64,000 nucleotides of DNA from Woronichinia naegeliana WA131 (GCA_025370055.1 CP073041.1:3410001-3474000); one strand, 5' to 3'. Shown: positions 26,830 through 36,768, numbered from the stretch's first letter. Numbers and translations are program-made. Notes: generated by a model from the sequence alone, not told the origin.

Positions 26830-28440
26830 TTACAACGAAGCCACAATGGGTTCTGATGCCATTGTATTTTGGTTTGCTAAAATAGCCACATAGAGACGAT
26901 TTAAGCCACTGAGATAGGCTTGGGCCGAAGCCACAATAATGTCGGTATTGGCAGCATAACCCGTATAAATTCGCCCTTCATGACGCAGACGAATGGTAAC
27001 TTTACCGAGCGCATCAATACCTTCACAAACCGATGTGACCGAATATTCCATCAATTCATTGGGAACATTGACAATCGCAGCGATCGCCTTATAGACCGCA
27101 TCCACAGGGCCAGTACCGATCGCCGCATCGGTTAATTCTTCACCATCGGGAGTCCGAATCGTCACAGTAGCAGTGGGTTTAGCATGATCACCACAGGAGA
27201 CTTGTACCAACTCTAGACGGAATAATTCGGGAGCTTTGCGAATTTCATCATTAACAATGGCTTCTAAATCCCAATCGGTAATTTCCTTGCGTTTATCAGC
27301 AAATTCTTTAAACCGCAAAAAGGCATTATTTAACTCGTTATCAGTTAATTCAAAGCCCAATTCCGTTAAGCGCGATCGAAAGGCATTGCGTCCCGATAAT
27401 TTACCGAGAACAATGAGATTATTGGTTAACCCGATGGATTCTGCATCCATAATTTCGTAGGTTAACTTATGTTTTAAAACCCCATCTTGATGAATGCCCG
27501 ACTCATGGGCAAAGGCATTAGCTCCCACGATCGCCTTATTGGGTTGAACCAGCATTCCCGTTAACTCGGATACTAGGCGAGAAGTCGAGGCAATCTGTTT
27601 CGTCTCAATCTGGGTCAAGGGTTGAGTAGAATCGACTGGACGACCGAGGAAGGGATTAAAGTAAGCGCGACGCACATGGAGAGCCATCACTAACTCTTCT
27701 AGGGCAGCATTACCGGCCCGTTCTCCAATGCCATTAATGGTGCATTCCAATTGACGCGCCCCATTTTTAACCGCTTCGAGGAAATTCGCCACCGCTAAAC
27801 CCAGATCATTGTGACCATGCACGGAAATAATGGCTTGATCGATATTGGGTACGTTGTCCTTAATGCCCTTAATTAAGGCTCCAAATTCCGAAGGGGTCGT
27901 ATAACCTACCGTATCTGGAATATTAACCGTTGTGGCTCCCGCCGCGATCGCTGCTTCTAGAACTTGATATAAAAATTCTGGATCACTGCGGCCAGCATCT
28001 TCAGGGGAAAATTCCACATCGTCCACCAAAGACTTGGCATAGGCCACCATTTCCGGCACAATTTGCAACACCTCTGAGCGAGTTTTCTTGAGCTTGTACT
28101 CTAAATGAATATCAGAAGTGGCTAAAAAGGTATGGATGCGGTGATGGGCAGCCGGTTTAACAGCATCGGCGGCGGCTTTAATATCATTGCGAGAAGCTCT
28201 GGCTAATCCACAAATCGTCGGGCCATTTTCAACCCCAACGGTCTGGGCAATCTTCTGGACTGCTTCAAAATCCCCAGGGCTGGCGTAGGGAAACCCCGCT
28301 TCAATCACATCAACTCCCAGTCGGGCAAGGGCGCGGGCGATTGTCAGTTTCTCATCAACATTTAGGGTAGCACCAGGGGACTGTTCCCCATCGCGAAGAG
28401 TGGTGTCAAAAATGATAATACGGTCTGGATGAGTTGTCAT
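26830..28440 (-). CDS. leuA: 2-isopropylmalate synthase
   Basis: About 536 residues from the ATG at 28440; a GTG four codons upstream is possible, but GGAAG lies suitably before the ATG. LeuA condenses 2-oxoisovalerate with acetyl-CoA, the first committed step of leucine synthesis. Key features are [15 protein letters not shown] (metal Asp and catalytic Arg), the metal-binding [13 protein letters not shown] and [13 protein letters not shown] in the TIM barrel. The C-terminal LeuA dimer/regulatory domain ([36 protein letters not shown]) binds leucine for feedback inhibition. Stand-alone gene divergent from the thioredoxin gene. Confidence 0.96.
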   Translation of the reverse strand: MTTHPDRIIIFDTTLRDGEQSPGATLNVDEKLTIARALARLGVDVIEAGFPYASPGDFEAVQKIAQTVGVENGPTICGLARASRNDIKAAADAVKPAAHHRIHTFLATSDIHLEYKLKKTRSEVLQIVPEMVAYAKSLVDDVEFSPEDAGRSDPEFLYQVLEAAIAAGATTVNIPDTVGYTTPSEFGALIKGIKDNVPNIDQAIISVHGHNDLGLAVANFLEAVKNGARQLECTINGIGERAGNAALEELVMALHVRRAYFNPFLGRPVDSTQPLTQIETKQIASTSRLVSELTGMLVQPNKAIVGANAFAHESGIHQDGVLKHKLTYEIMDAESIGLTNNLIVLGKLSGRNAFRSRLTELGFELTDNELNNAFLRFKEFADKRKEITDWDLEAIVNDEIRKAPELFRLELVQVSCGDHAKPTATVTIRTPDGEELTDAAIGTGPVDAVYKAIAAIVNVPNELMEYSVTSVCEGIDALGKVTIRLRHEGRIYTGYAANTDIIVASAQAYLSGLNRLYVAILANQNTMASEPIVASL

Positions 28441-28610
28441 AAACGCTTGCACTTCCCACGGTCTGGAAATTTGTCACTATCTCTGCATTATAAACGAGGA
28501 TTGAGTGTGATTAGGTGTAAAAAAATGAGATCCGGTTTTTCCCTTGCTGTCCAGGAGACTCTTTCCTATGGCAAAATCAAAGCATATTCTTCTGGTTGGA
28601 GACTGCGATC

Positions 28611-28928
28611 ATGACCGTCAAAAAACAATTTTCCAGTTTTCAAGAAATGTTAAGCCAGGCAAAACGTCCTGTCTTGGTGGATTTCTATGCCACGTGGTGC
28701 GGCCCCTGTCAGATGATGGCTCCGATTTTGGAAGAAGTGGGTCTGCAACTCCGCGATCGCGTCCAAATTGTTAAGATTGATTCCGATAAATATCCGCAAT
28801 TAGCCTCTCAATACCAAATTCAAGCTTTACCGACTCTGGTACTCTTTAAAGGAGGTCAACCGGCTCACCGTATTGAAGGGGTTGTGCCAGCCTCACAATT
28901 AGTCCAACAACTACAGATGTTCCTCTAA
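28611..28928 (+). CDS. Thioredoxin
   Basis: 105 residues from the ATG at 28611 (a TTG five codons upstream is also in frame). It has a complete thioredoxin fold: VLVDFYATWCGPCQMMAPIL with the redox pair CGPC, VKIDSDKYPQLASQYQIQAL, the cis-proline in LPTLVLFKGG and the final helix. It reduces disulfides of target enzymes with electrons from thioredoxin reductase. Which cyanobacterial type (m, x or y) cannot be decided by eye. It reads away from leuA and toward the Hsp70-like gene. Confidence 0.93.
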   Translation: MTVKKQFSSFQEMLSQAKRPVLVDFYATWCGPCQMMAPILEEVGLQLRDRVQIVKIDSDKYPQLASQYQIQALPTLVLFKGGQPAHRIEGVVPASQLVQQLQMFL

Positions 28929-28989
28929 ATCTTTTTTTAGTTAACCATTTTTCAATCATCATTTTTTTATCAACTATTGTCCTTTTCCT

Positions 28990-30588
28990 GTGTCCTACGC
29001 CATCGACTTTGGTACAAGTAATACTGTGATTGCCCGTTGGAATACAATTACCCAGCAGGCTGAGTCCTTAAAGTTAAAAGCTCTATCGGGGCAAATCTCT
29101 CCTAATCCTCCTTTAATTCCCAGTTGGGTCTATGTCAACAATGCCGCCTTAAATCAGATCTGGGTGGGGCAAGAAGTGGGCGATCGCGGTTTGGATCTGC
29201 GCGGTGATCAACGCTTTTTTCGCAGTTTTAAACGGGGAATTGGCTCTAAGATCCAGGGATTTTTACCGGAACTGGATGAAGTACCGATTTCCTTTGAGCA
29301 AGTGGGAACCTGGTTTCTAGATCGTCTAGTTCAAGAATTGGAGCAGGAAGAGGGTCAGAAAATTGATTCTTTGGTTTTGACCGTTCCCGTAGATAGTTTT
29401 GAAGCCTATCGTCACTGGTTAAGTCAACGTTGTCAGGCCTGGGGCATTGAACGGGTGAGCCTTTTGGATGAACCGACAGCAGTGGCTCTGGGCTATGAGG
29501 CAACCCAGGCAGATATTTTGCTAGTTGTCGATTTTGGGGGTGGTACAATTGATCTATCCCTTGTACAACTTAATAAATCCCAGAAGTCCGATTCTCCCCA
29601 GGGCTTTTTGTTAAAGTGGGGCGATCGCTTAATGGGAAATAGTTCAGGACAACGAGCCAAGTTAGCCCAGGTCATTGCCAAGGCTGGTTGTAATTTGGGC
29701 GGTACGGATCTAGATCATTGGATTCAGGATTATTTCACCCAAACTCAAGACCTACCTAGCTCGTCCCTCACAACTCGATTGGCAGAAAGATTAAAAATTG
29801 AACTCTCTAGGGAAGAATCTGCCACAGAAGTCTATTTTGATGACCAAAGTTTTGAAACCTGGGAGTTAACGCTAGATCGGGCTAGCTTGACGGAAATCCT
29901 ACAGAAAAACCAATTATTTGAACAATTAGATGCCTTGATGAATCAGGTATTACAACAGGGTCGCCGCAGTGGCATTAGTCCTGAATCGATTGATCAAGTG
30001 CTTTTGGTGGGGGGAACGTCCCAAATCCCGGCTATTCAAACCTGGTTACAGAGCCATTTCGCGCCTGCTAAAATTCGCAGCGATCGCCCCTTTGAAGCCG
30101 TTGCCCTGGGAGCTTTGAAACTATTTCAGGGGCAAGAAATCCAGGATTTTTTGTATCATAGTTATGGCATTCGCTATTGGAACCGTCGTCAGAATTGTCA
30201 TAGTTGGCATCCGATTATTAAGGCAGGCCAAGGCTATCCCATGCAGCAACCTTTAGAATTAACCCTCGGAGCTTCCCTCGAAAATCAGCCTAGTATTGAA
30301 CTGATTATTGGGGAGTTAGGTTCCTCTTTAGGGGCGACTGAAGTTTATTTTGAAGGCGATCGCTTAGTGACTCGTTCTTTAGGCAATGAAGAATTTACGG
30401 TGCAACCCCTCAATGATCGCAAAGGCGCACGCACTATTGCTCAATTAGATCCTGCCGGTTTTCCTGGCCGCGATCGCATTAAAGTTCAATTTTGGATTGA
30501 TGCCCAGCGTTTTCTCCGCATCTCTGTGGAGGATATCTTGCTACAAAAAAACTTGCTTGAGAATCAGATTGTCGCTCAACTAAGCTAG
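28990..30588 (+). CDS. Hsp70/DnaK-family protein
   Basis: 532 residues, starting with GTG. The actin-like ATPase motifs are YAIDFGTSNTVIA (phosphate 1), SLLDEPTAVALGYE (phosphate-2 side), LVVDFGGGTIDLSL and LLVGGTSQIPAIQ (adenosine loop). The C-terminal part is shorter than the DnaK substrate domain (DnaK is ~635 residues) and lacks the EEVD-like end, so this is a specialised Hsp70 relative. It follows the thioredoxin gene by 61 bases and may share its transcript. Client proteins are unknown. Confidence 0.9.
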   Translation: MSYAIDFGTSNTVIARWNTITQQAESLKLKALSGQISPNPPLIPSWVYVNNAALNQIWVGQEVGDRGLDLRGDQRFFRSFKRGIGSKIQGFLPELDEVPISFEQVGTWFLDRLVQELEQEEGQKIDSLVLTVPVDSFEAYRHWLSQRCQAWGIERVSLLDEPTAVALGYEATQADILLVVDFGGGTIDLSLVQLNKSQKSDSPQGFLLKWGDRLMGNSSGQRAKLAQVIAKAGCNLGGTDLDHWIQDYFTQTQDLPSSSLTTRLAERLKIELSREESATEVYFDDQSFETWELTLDRASLTEILQKNQLFEQLDALMNQVLQQGRRSGISPESIDQVLLVGGTSQIPAIQTWLQSHFAPAKIRSDRPFEAVALGALKLFQGQEIQDFLYHSYGIRYWNRRQNCHSWHPIIKAGQGYPMQQPLELTLGASLENQPSIELIIGELGSSLGATEVYFEGDRLVTRSLGNEEFTVQPLNDRKGARTIAQLDPAGFPGRDRIKVQFWIDAQRFLRISVEDILLQKNLLENQIVAQLS

Positions 30589-30620
30589 TTAAAATCAAAT
30601 TAAATAATCTATCTAAGTAG

Positions 30621-30781
30621 CTGGACAGTGCGAAGTTCTAGGAAAATCAACGAGTTTACTAGGGTTTCAGCCCCCAACGTCCTTCACCCCTCTTCCAGAC
30701 TCACAATCGCTGAAAGGCTTTCAATGCAAGGCTTTTAGGCATTTTGTCAAAATGTCTGACAGAGAACTTCGCACTCTCCAG
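30621..30781. mobile_element. 161-bp MITE
   Basis: Inverted ends ctggacagtgcgaagttct and agaacttcgcactctccag (one mismatch) with the 7-base duplication taagtag on both sides (30614-30620, 30782-30788). No coding content. It lies just after the Hsp70-like gene. Confidence 0.9.
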
Positions 30782-30804
30782 TAAGTAGGTAGATCTTAAA
30801 ATTT

Positions 30805-30980
30805 ATAACCCATATTCCGTACTGATTAAGAGGAAGTAAAAAATAAACTCAGAAATAGCGACGGAATAGCTACAATCAAATTAACCAGTCAATCACCTTA
30901 CAACCCATATTTCGTACTGATTTTGAAAAAATAAAAATAAAGTGAGAAATGGTAACGGAATAGTTAAAATCAAATAAGCG
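30805..30980. repeat. Two-copy imperfect tandem repeat (~94 bp period)
   Basis: The unit aacccatattccgtactgat ... aatagcgacggaatagc ... aatcaaatta occurs at 30805-30886 and 30900-30980 with about 15 % divergence. No coding function is apparent. Confidence 0.8.
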
Positions 30981-30998
30981 AATAAACCTCAAGAGAAA

Positions 30999-31046
30999 AT
31001 GACTAAGTTAAGCGTTAAAAATCTGGACCATTTAGGGATAATCGCC
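30999..31046 (+). pseudogene. IS1634-family transposase N-terminal relic
   Basis: Sixteen codons, MTKLSVKNLDHLGIIA, resemble the start of the IS1634 transposase at 60663 (MNNLNIKDLDHLGIVAG). The match stops abruptly where the next element begins. Confidence 0.65.
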
Positions 31047-32329
31047 AGCAATTCCAAATTCAAACGGTAACATAGGATACAGACACGATCTTGTTTTTAT
31101 GAATATAAGAGATATTAACCTAATCTCTGAGTTTTTTTGCATTCCCCCCTCGAATCTCGGTCTCTTAGAGAGTCAGTAACCTGCAAACAAACTTGATCAA
31201 TCACTAAATAGAGCATTACATTGATTCTAAATATTGGCATTAAACCCCTTGACCGTAAGCACTTCAGGGATTTTGTATGGGTGCGACCTTTAGTTGATAA
31301 AAGCTGTTGTAATCAGGGTTCTACAGGGAACCCATATTGATCAAGTTTTGCCCAAAATTGACTCCATCGTTCCTTCGTTAATACCAAAGCTCGTAGGCTC
31401 AAAATAATTCCTGCTCCTTTTTCCTTCCATCGCATCCCTGAACAACATAATCGTTGTTTGACCAACGTCTTACAAGCTGCTTCCGTAACACCTGAACCAA
31501 TCGGATACTTTTTCTCTAAGTATTCAGCATAATCCATTTGATGCTGATGATTCTCGTAATAAGTAATCGCCGCTTGTAGTTTCTCGGTAAGATTCTTAGA
31601 ATGACTTTTTTCTTCTTTGACTTCTTTCATCAGATTTAGCAGTTCTCCTGCTTTTCCTTTTTCATGCTTGAGTTCTCGACAATTTTTACTCAACCATTCT
31701 TTTTGTTTTGACACGGTATTCGGATGCAACGCTTCTGCCAAGGCACCTAAGTAACCAGAGGCATGATAGAAATCTAATATCTGTTCTTCCGTTTGCTTTT
31801 CTAAAAACTTCCAATTTGATTCTGCCCCGTCTGCTATCCCGACCAATGTTGCCTCTGGATAACGGTTTTTCGCTCGCTCAATTTCTTTTTCTAATCTTTC
31901 TAGAAAACTCTTTTTTCCATACTCTGGTGCCGCACCTAGATAGATTGTATGTTGACGTTCGCCTTCACTATCGTATAGGGAAACGGTTCCCACCATTGCT
32001 TCACGGTAGCCATCCTCACACATCAGCATACAGGTTCCATCTAATCCTATTCCCACTGTTGCAATTTGGCTATCCTCCTTGGGCGGGGCATAACTCCACG
32101 CTTCTTCTTTTGCCTGTACCACACTTCCTACTGCTTTACTCAATCTTTGGATATAGGATAGCGCTACTTTTCTACCATGATTTTCTAATAAATCATTTTT
32201 CATCTCTTTGCCTGCCATCCCTGACATTTTTGAGGATACCTGTTTTGCCAATAATGGCGTTGATGTTATGATTATCCTTGCTTCTCTTTCTAAGGGGCAA
32301 TACGTTTTTCCTCCTACTGAACGCTGATA

Positions 32330-33516
32330 AGCTGTCATCACTCTAAGTGGATATAAGGTAGAATATATAGACTTACTTTTTTGTATGACTATGCTGACGT
32401 TAAACTTCTTAGACCAAAAGACCAAGAAAGAGCTACAAAAAGCCCTTAAAACGGAAGAGCACGCAGTTACAAGAGAGAGAATATTGATTATGTTACTGAG
32501 AAATGAAGGAAAAACGTATGATGAAATATCAGGATTATTAGGATGTTGCAAACGACAAGTATGGTACTGGTGTAATAATGGAAATCCGAAAGAGATAGAA
32601 AGCTTAAGAGACAAAAGAAAAAAAGGAAATCACAGGAAAGTAACAGAAGAATACATAGAGAAATTGACGGAGATAATAATGAAAGAGCCTGAAGAGTTTG
32701 GATATGAATTTGGACGTTGGACAGTAGCAAGACTATCAACTCATATGGAAAAAGAAACGGGTATATTGTTAGGAAATACACAACTTAGAAATATTCTTAA
32801 AAAAAAGAGATTTGTCTACATCTGGGCAAAATATAGTCTAGAAGATAAACAAGATGAGCAAAAAAGAGAGGAATTTAGAAAGAAATTTGAAGAGTACAAG
32901 AAGCTTTTGAAAGAAAAGCCAGAATCAATCCAGATATGGTTTTGGGATGAAAGTGGCTTCAGCTTAAGAGTAATACGGAGAAAACATTGGACAAAAAAAG
33001 GAAAGCGTAAAAAAGTGAGGGGAGATAGAAGAAAAGGAAGAGTCAATGTAATGGGTGGTATTAGATATACTGACAAAAAACGGTGGGTTGATTTGATTCC
33101 CACTGGTAACTCTCAGAACTTCAAGAGTGTATTATTAAAATTTTACAAAGACATACAAAGAGAATGGATAGAACAAGGAAATAAAAAAGAAGACTTTGAA
33201 AAGAATGGTCCGAAGATTGTGATTATTTTAGATAATGCGAGCTTCCACAAAAAGCAAGAAATTCTAGACGAGAGCACGGAAGAAATGCCAAACATTATTT
33301 TGGAGTTTTTACCCCCCTATAGTCCCGATTATAATTTAATGGAATTGGTATGGCATTCAGCCAAAGAATATATTGCAAATAAATTATTCAAATCAATTGA
33401 AGAATTAGAATCTCTCATCCATAAACTTCTTAATGAAGGTGGATTGACAATATGTTGGGGACGTAAAATCAAAAACAAGGGCTCAAGTATTATTGCAAGT
33501 TAAACTGATGACAGCT
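32330..33516 (+). mobile_element. IS630-family element, copy A (1187 bp)
   Basis: Inverted ends agctgtcatcac and gtgatgacagct-like (right end ctgatgacagct), inserted at TA, which is duplicated (32328-32329 and 33517-33518), as is standard for IS630/Tc1-mariner. It contains one intact transposase gene and splits ISKra4 copy A. Confidence 0.97.
32385..33503 (+). CDS. IS630-family transposase, intact
   Basis: 372 residues. An N-terminal helix-turn-helix (TREHILI-type region, GKTYDEISGLLGCCKRQVWY) is followed by a second DNA-binding region and the DDE/DDD catalytic domain: IWFWDESGFSLRV (first Asp), IVIILDNASFHKKQEI (second Asp) and YSPDYNLMELVWHSAK (third acidic residue). The frame is complete, so this copy may be active. 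Copy B at 54-58 kb is nearly identical but split by IS66. Confidence 0.96.
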   Translation: MTMLTLNFLDQKTKKELQKALKTEEHAVTRERILIMLLRNEGKTYDEISGLLGCCKRQVWYWCNNGNPKEIESLRDKRKKGNHRKVTEEYIEKLTEIIMKEPEEFGYEFGRWTVARLSTHMEKETGILLGNTQLRNILKKKRFVYIWAKYSLEDKQDEQKREEFRKKFEEYKKLLKEKPESIQIWFWDESGFSLRVIRRKHWTKKGKRKKVRGDRRKGRVNVMGGIRYTDKKRWVDLIPTGNSQNFKSVLLKFYKDIQREWIEQGNKKEDFEKNGPKIVIILDNASFHKKQEILDESTEEMPNIILEFLPPYSPDYNLMELVWHSAKEYIANKLFKSIEELESLIHKLLNEGGLTICWGRKIKNKGSSIIAS

Positions 33517-33905
33517 TATACATGACGATTCACTATAACCTCACCATAAGGTGTTTGATATTCTTTCGGTTGCTCTCCCTTACTCTTCCAGATTTCTTCA
33601 CCGATTTTTAAGGGTGAACCATCTGTATCTAAATATTTCAAGGCTTCTTTGCTGGCGATGCAACCTACTTCGTTTAAGCCTTTTTGAATATTTATTTCTG
33701 TATCCAACATTGAACGACTGAGTTCTAATGTTAGTTCTATTTTTATCTTTGAACCCTCTACATTAATTAGTTTTGCTGTCATCATTGTTTCCTCTTTGTC
33801 ACTTTTCATCTCATGTTAACACTTTTCTTTTCCTTCATCAACTAAAGGTCACACCCTTTTGTATCTTTAGCTACATTCTGAATCTGGAATTGCTGTCCTA
33901 CAATA

Positions 33906-34032
33906 CAGGGCAAACGCATCTAAATTCTAGACTCCTTATCTGATAAGACTTTCAGCATTTCATAAAAAATCAATCATGATCTCGGAAACCTTTATCCAGC
34001 CTACCTTTCAAAAATAAGATGCGTTCGCCCTG
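33906..34032. mobile_element. 127-bp MITE with ISAs1-like ends
   Basis: Ends cagggcaaacgcatct and agatgcgttcgccctg, with a 10-base duplication tcctacaata (33896-33905, 34033-34042). The tip is the same as the left end of the ISAs1 element at 53039 (cagggcaaacgcatctta). The 10-base duplication also fits ISAs1. No gene inside: a non-autonomous ISAs1 derivative. Confidence 0.92.
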
Positions 34033-34034
34033 TC

Positions 34035-34659
34035 CTACAATATTCCTATATCCGTTGGATATTTTATATCGGCTGGTGTACAAGTCGCATCTAACAATAA
34101 CTTACCTTCATTTTCTTCTTTTTTTTCTACTCCCTCAACCTTCTTTACCATTTCTTTATTGATTTTATTTGTTAATTCCATCCCTATTCTTTTACGAAAA
34201 TTAACCATCGTTGATGCTTCAAACGGCTCCTCGCTACTGTAGCTCTCTATTCCGATAAAGTATTGTAAATACGGATTTTCTTTTATTTGCTCTACTGTTT
34301 CTCTATCACTTATTCCTAACCTTTCTTTAATGATTAATGCCCCTAATACTATTCTAAATGACTTCGCTGGTGCTCCTTTTTCTTCTTTGAAATTTTTAGT
34401 ATATTCTCCTTCAAATTCCTCCCATGTAATCATTTTTGACATTTTTATCCAACGATTTTCTTCGTCCAATTTCTCCTCAAACAGGTTTTTGAAGTTTTCC
34501 AGTGTTTTTTCTGCGTACTGCCTTTTTTGCGATACATACTATTAAGGGGAGGGATGCAAAGTTTTCGGCTCATTTTAGCTTATTTTCCTACACCTTTGAC
34601 ATTGTTATTATGGCTATACTTTTTTCTCTATAAGGGTTTTAGCCTTTTTCAGCAAGCCC
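34035..34659 (-). pseudogene. IS5-like transposase relic with one element end
   Basis: The intact right end of the element is gggcttgctgaaaaagg (34659 downward). The transposase starts at about 34544 (MYRKK...), is frameshifted in an A6 run, then continues as AEKTLENFKNLFEEKLDEEN, FRIVLGALIIKERLGISDRE and EASTMVNFRKRIG, the DUF772-type N-terminus of IS5/IS1182-like enzymes. It ends at DIKYPTDIGIL in the target duplication of the neighbouring MITE; the catalytic C-terminal half is missing. It truncates the Rpn-like gene to its right. Confidence 0.8.
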
Positions 34660-34944
34660 TAAATAAATAACGGTTTGATGTAGTTTTCTTTGGGGAAATT
34701 TGCGATAGAGCCGCAGGTAATAGTCGGCCATACGAAAAGGAATATTGGCATTAGGTTCGGTTTGAAATTCTAAAGGTAGGACAATTTCTGTAGATTCCAA
34801 AAAAATAATCGAATCAGCGCGAATCGGTTCAAGAGAAAGTTCGGATGGTTCAATTTTAGTAAGAGAAATTGGCTCTCCTAGTAACCAATTGGCAAAGTCG
34901 GCAGAGAAGTTTTCAGCTAGAAATTTACAGGTATTATCGAACAT
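34660..34944 (-). pseudogene. Rpn-like nuclease fragment
   Basis: The first ~95 residues (MFDNTCKFLAENFSADFANW... LPLEFQTEPNANIPFRMADY) match the start of the Rpn-like gene at 17086, about 65 % identical. The frame runs into the end of the IS5-like relic (VIYLGLAEKG then stop). The remaining two thirds of the gene are absent. It shows that two members of this family in the window were each hit by an IS. Confidence 0.85.
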
Positions 34945-34978
34945 TATTACAAAATTTCTATCCTCAAGTAATCATAAT

Positions 34979-36007
34979 TTATGGGACAGTTACAGTTGCC
35001 GAGCTTGTACCGCTAATCGTATAACCTGTACCCGAAGTAACACTAACAGTGAGACTATTACCTGAAGCCACCGTATTATTAGCCGTAACAACTAAGGTTT
35101 TAGAAGATTCCCCCGCCGCCATACTAACCGAAGAGCCAAGACCTGTGAATTTAGAATTTATCCCAGAGGGTGTGTAAGTAGGAGTGTAATTAAGCGTGAT
35201 AGCATTACTTGTATCTCCCGCTCGACGAAAGGTGAACGTTACGTTACCACCTGTTCCTGCTGTCAGGGTGCTAGGGCTTACGGATACAGAAGCATCGCTA
35301 GGTGCTCTGACAAAGGTTTGAGTCACAATCTCATAGGTTGCCATACCTCCTAATCGAGAGGATGTATTAGGGTTGATCCATTGTGTTGTCTGGGCCTTAC
35401 TAGTGTTAATATCCAATGCCGATGCGCTGAGATGAAGCTCAATCATTTTGTTTTTAGGATCAATGCAGACAAAAAAGCCCTTGGGCGTACCACTTGGGAT
35501 TCGAGTCCAGGCACTCGGAGTAGTCGGACAGGTAGAACTTTGGGGTGCTTCAGCAATGAGATCAACCAATGGTTGAGGGTTTGTTGGCCATGAACCATAG
35601 GAACCATCTGAATTAAGGGCTGGGCCCCACCGATAGATCATATTTTTTCCTAGCCAGGGATCAGTCGTTGTGCCAATACAGTATATTACTGGAGCAGATT
35701 GTCCCGCGATATTGAGTCCAAGAATAGGAGTCTGAGTACCTGAATTACAACCTGTGGCCGTACCGAAACTGGTTAAAACTGAGTTTGCCATCTTTATTTC
35801 CTCAGTGATAAAGTCGGCCGCTCGATTAAGATTGTACTGAGTATCGCTGGCTATACTGGAGGCCGTATTTTCCCGTAGCATGACTACTGTGCCATAGCCT
35901 GCTGCACCTACCACCACTAAAGTCAGCATTGAGGCCATTATTAGTTCAATAAGAGTAAAGCCGGATCGCACTCTTTGATTAATAAGTAGATGATGATAGA
36001 TTTTCAT
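34979..36007 (-). CDS. Minor pseudopilin (PilW/GspJ type) with C-terminal Calx-beta-like domain
   Basis: 342 residues. A class III prepilin leader precedes RSGFTLIELIMASMLTLVVV, cleaved by the prepilin peptidase after Gly, followed by the hydrophobic assembly helix. Residues ~60-235 form the soluble pilin head with several Cys residues. The last ~105 residues (VSVSPSTLTAGTGGNVTFTF ... SGTSSATVTVP) look like a Calx-beta or Ig-like beta-sandwich, unusual for a minor pilin. It is last of four pilin genes on the minus strand, 12 bases after its neighbour, an operon like the hpsBCD-type clusters of cyanobacteria used for motility and polysaccharide export. Confidence 0.82.
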   Translation of the reverse strand: MKIYHHLLINQRVRSGFTLIELIMASMLTLVVVGAAGYGTVVMLRENTASSIASDTQYNLNRAADFITEEIKMANSVLTSFGTATGCNSGTQTPILGLNIAGQSAPVIYCIGTTTDPWLGKNMIYRWGPALNSDGSYGSWPTNPQPLVDLIAEAPQSSTCPTTPSAWTRIPSGTPKGFFVCIDPKNKMIELHLSASALDINTSKAQTTQWINPNTSSRLGGMATYEIVTQTFVRAPSDASVSVSPSTLTAGTGGNVTFTFRRAGDTSNAITLNYTPTYTPSGINSKFTGLGSSVSMAAGESSKTLVVTANNTVASGNSLTVSVTSGTGYTISGTSSATVTVP

Positions 36008-36019
36008 AAATATTAAGAT

Positions 36020-36616
36020 TTATAACGATGATTTACAATTGTCCGAATAGTCACTGGTTGCATCGGTTACGGCTCCTGTATAAACACCACTTCGCATAAT
36101 TCCCAGAGCAGAGATCACTAAACAGTATTTTGTACTGGTATTGGGAGAATGAATAATGATCGTTCCCCAATTATTTGTATTGCCTTTATAGGAAAAACGG
36201 ATGCTTGCACTATTGTTTGCACCATTGAAGTTTTCTAACAAACTTAGATCGGTCAGAACAACTGTTTGACTTAGGCATCCTGCATAGGAATTACCTGCGA
36301 CACTAGCAGCAACAGCGATGGAGGGAGAATTACTACCGGCGTTAACAGAAACCTTACATTCTTTTCCCATTCTAATCGCATTCCGTTGGGCTTCTTGTAA
36401 GGCTCCCTTTACTTGAGCGAGTCCTCCTTGTACTTTGTTTTTTGCAGCCATCGCCATCATGCTCGGTATGGCTAGAGAGGCTAAAACCCCAGCGATAACG
36501 GCAACGATCGCCAGTTCCAGCAGTGTCCAGCCTTGGGGATTAACTTGTTTTGGCTCTTGATAAACGATCGCTGGTTTGGGAAGCCAGCCTAGAGAATGGA
36601 TTACTCTTATCATCAT
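36020..36616 (-). CDS. Minor pseudopilin (GspH/FimT type)
   Basis: 198 residues. The processing site reads NPQGWTLLELAIVAVIAGVL, so residue +1 after cleavage would be Trp, not the usual Phe, while Glu +5 is kept. The head domain has the GspH pattern (QGGLAQVKGALQEAQRNAIR then Cys strands). It lies between two other pilin genes on the same strand; 152 bases separate it from the upstream gene, so it could have its own promoter there. The role is probably as tip or priming subunit of a type IV pilus-like fibre. Confidence 0.82.
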   Translation of the reverse strand: MMIRVIHSLGWLPKPAIVYQEPKQVNPQGWTLLELAIVAVIAGVLASLAIPSMMAMAAKNKVQGGLAQVKGALQEAQRNAIRMGKECKVSVNAGSNSPSIAVAASVAGNSYAGCLSQTVVLTDLSLLENFNGANNSASIRFSYKGNTNNWGTIIIHSPNTSTKYCLVISALGIMRSGVYTGAVTDATSDYSDNCKSSL

Positions 36617-36768
36617 TGTTATAGATGCGAACTAAGCATGAAATTAAAATGAGTATATTCAATTCATACTTAGTTTTCAAGATGATGATTTAAAGATCTA
36701 ACTTTTTTCTTACTTTCCTTCCCCAAAATGTCCTTAGAGAATTGACCATGCAGCAAAATACTAACGAA

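Larger units (their letters stand above)
31313..33809 (-). pseudogene. ISKra4 transposase copy A, split by IS630
   Basis: N-terminal part 33809-33519 (MKSDKEETMMTAKLINVEG... VIVNRHV) and C-terminal part 32327-31313 (RSVGGKTYCPLERE... QYGFPVEP). Joining them across the IS630 gives one intact frame of about 435 codons. Motifs include IGLDGTCMLMCEDG, VGIADGAESNWKFL, DFYHASGYLG and IGSGVTEAACKTLVKQR, matching the ISKra4 DDE order. The apparent longer frame starting inside the IS630 is an artefact of antisense sequence. Confidence 0.95.
31279..33856 (-). mobile_element. ISKra4-family element, copy A, carrying an IS630
   Basis: Ends gggtgcgacctttagttgat (31279) and atcaactaaaggtcacaccc (to 33856) with an 8-base duplication ttttgtat (31271-31278, 33857-33864). 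The element would be about 1390 bases without the IS630 inserted at 32330-33516. Confidence 0.97.
31047..33894. mobile_element. Candidate ~260-bp element with inverted ends, enlarged by an ISKra4
   Basis: agcaattccaaattca at 31047-31062 and tgaatctggaattgct at 33879-33894 are inverted repeats (15 of 16). Without the ISKra4 insertion the enclosed segment would be about 260 bases with no gene. No target duplication was found at its edges, so this could also be a rearranged junction. It contains the hairpin-like ctaatctctgag/ctctaagagacc region near 31120-31180. Confidence 0.4.

Noticed and set aside
32330-32614. Extended N-terminus of the ISKra4 transposase copy A
   Set aside because: These codons are antisense IS630; the true N-terminal part lies beyond the IS630 at 33519-33809.
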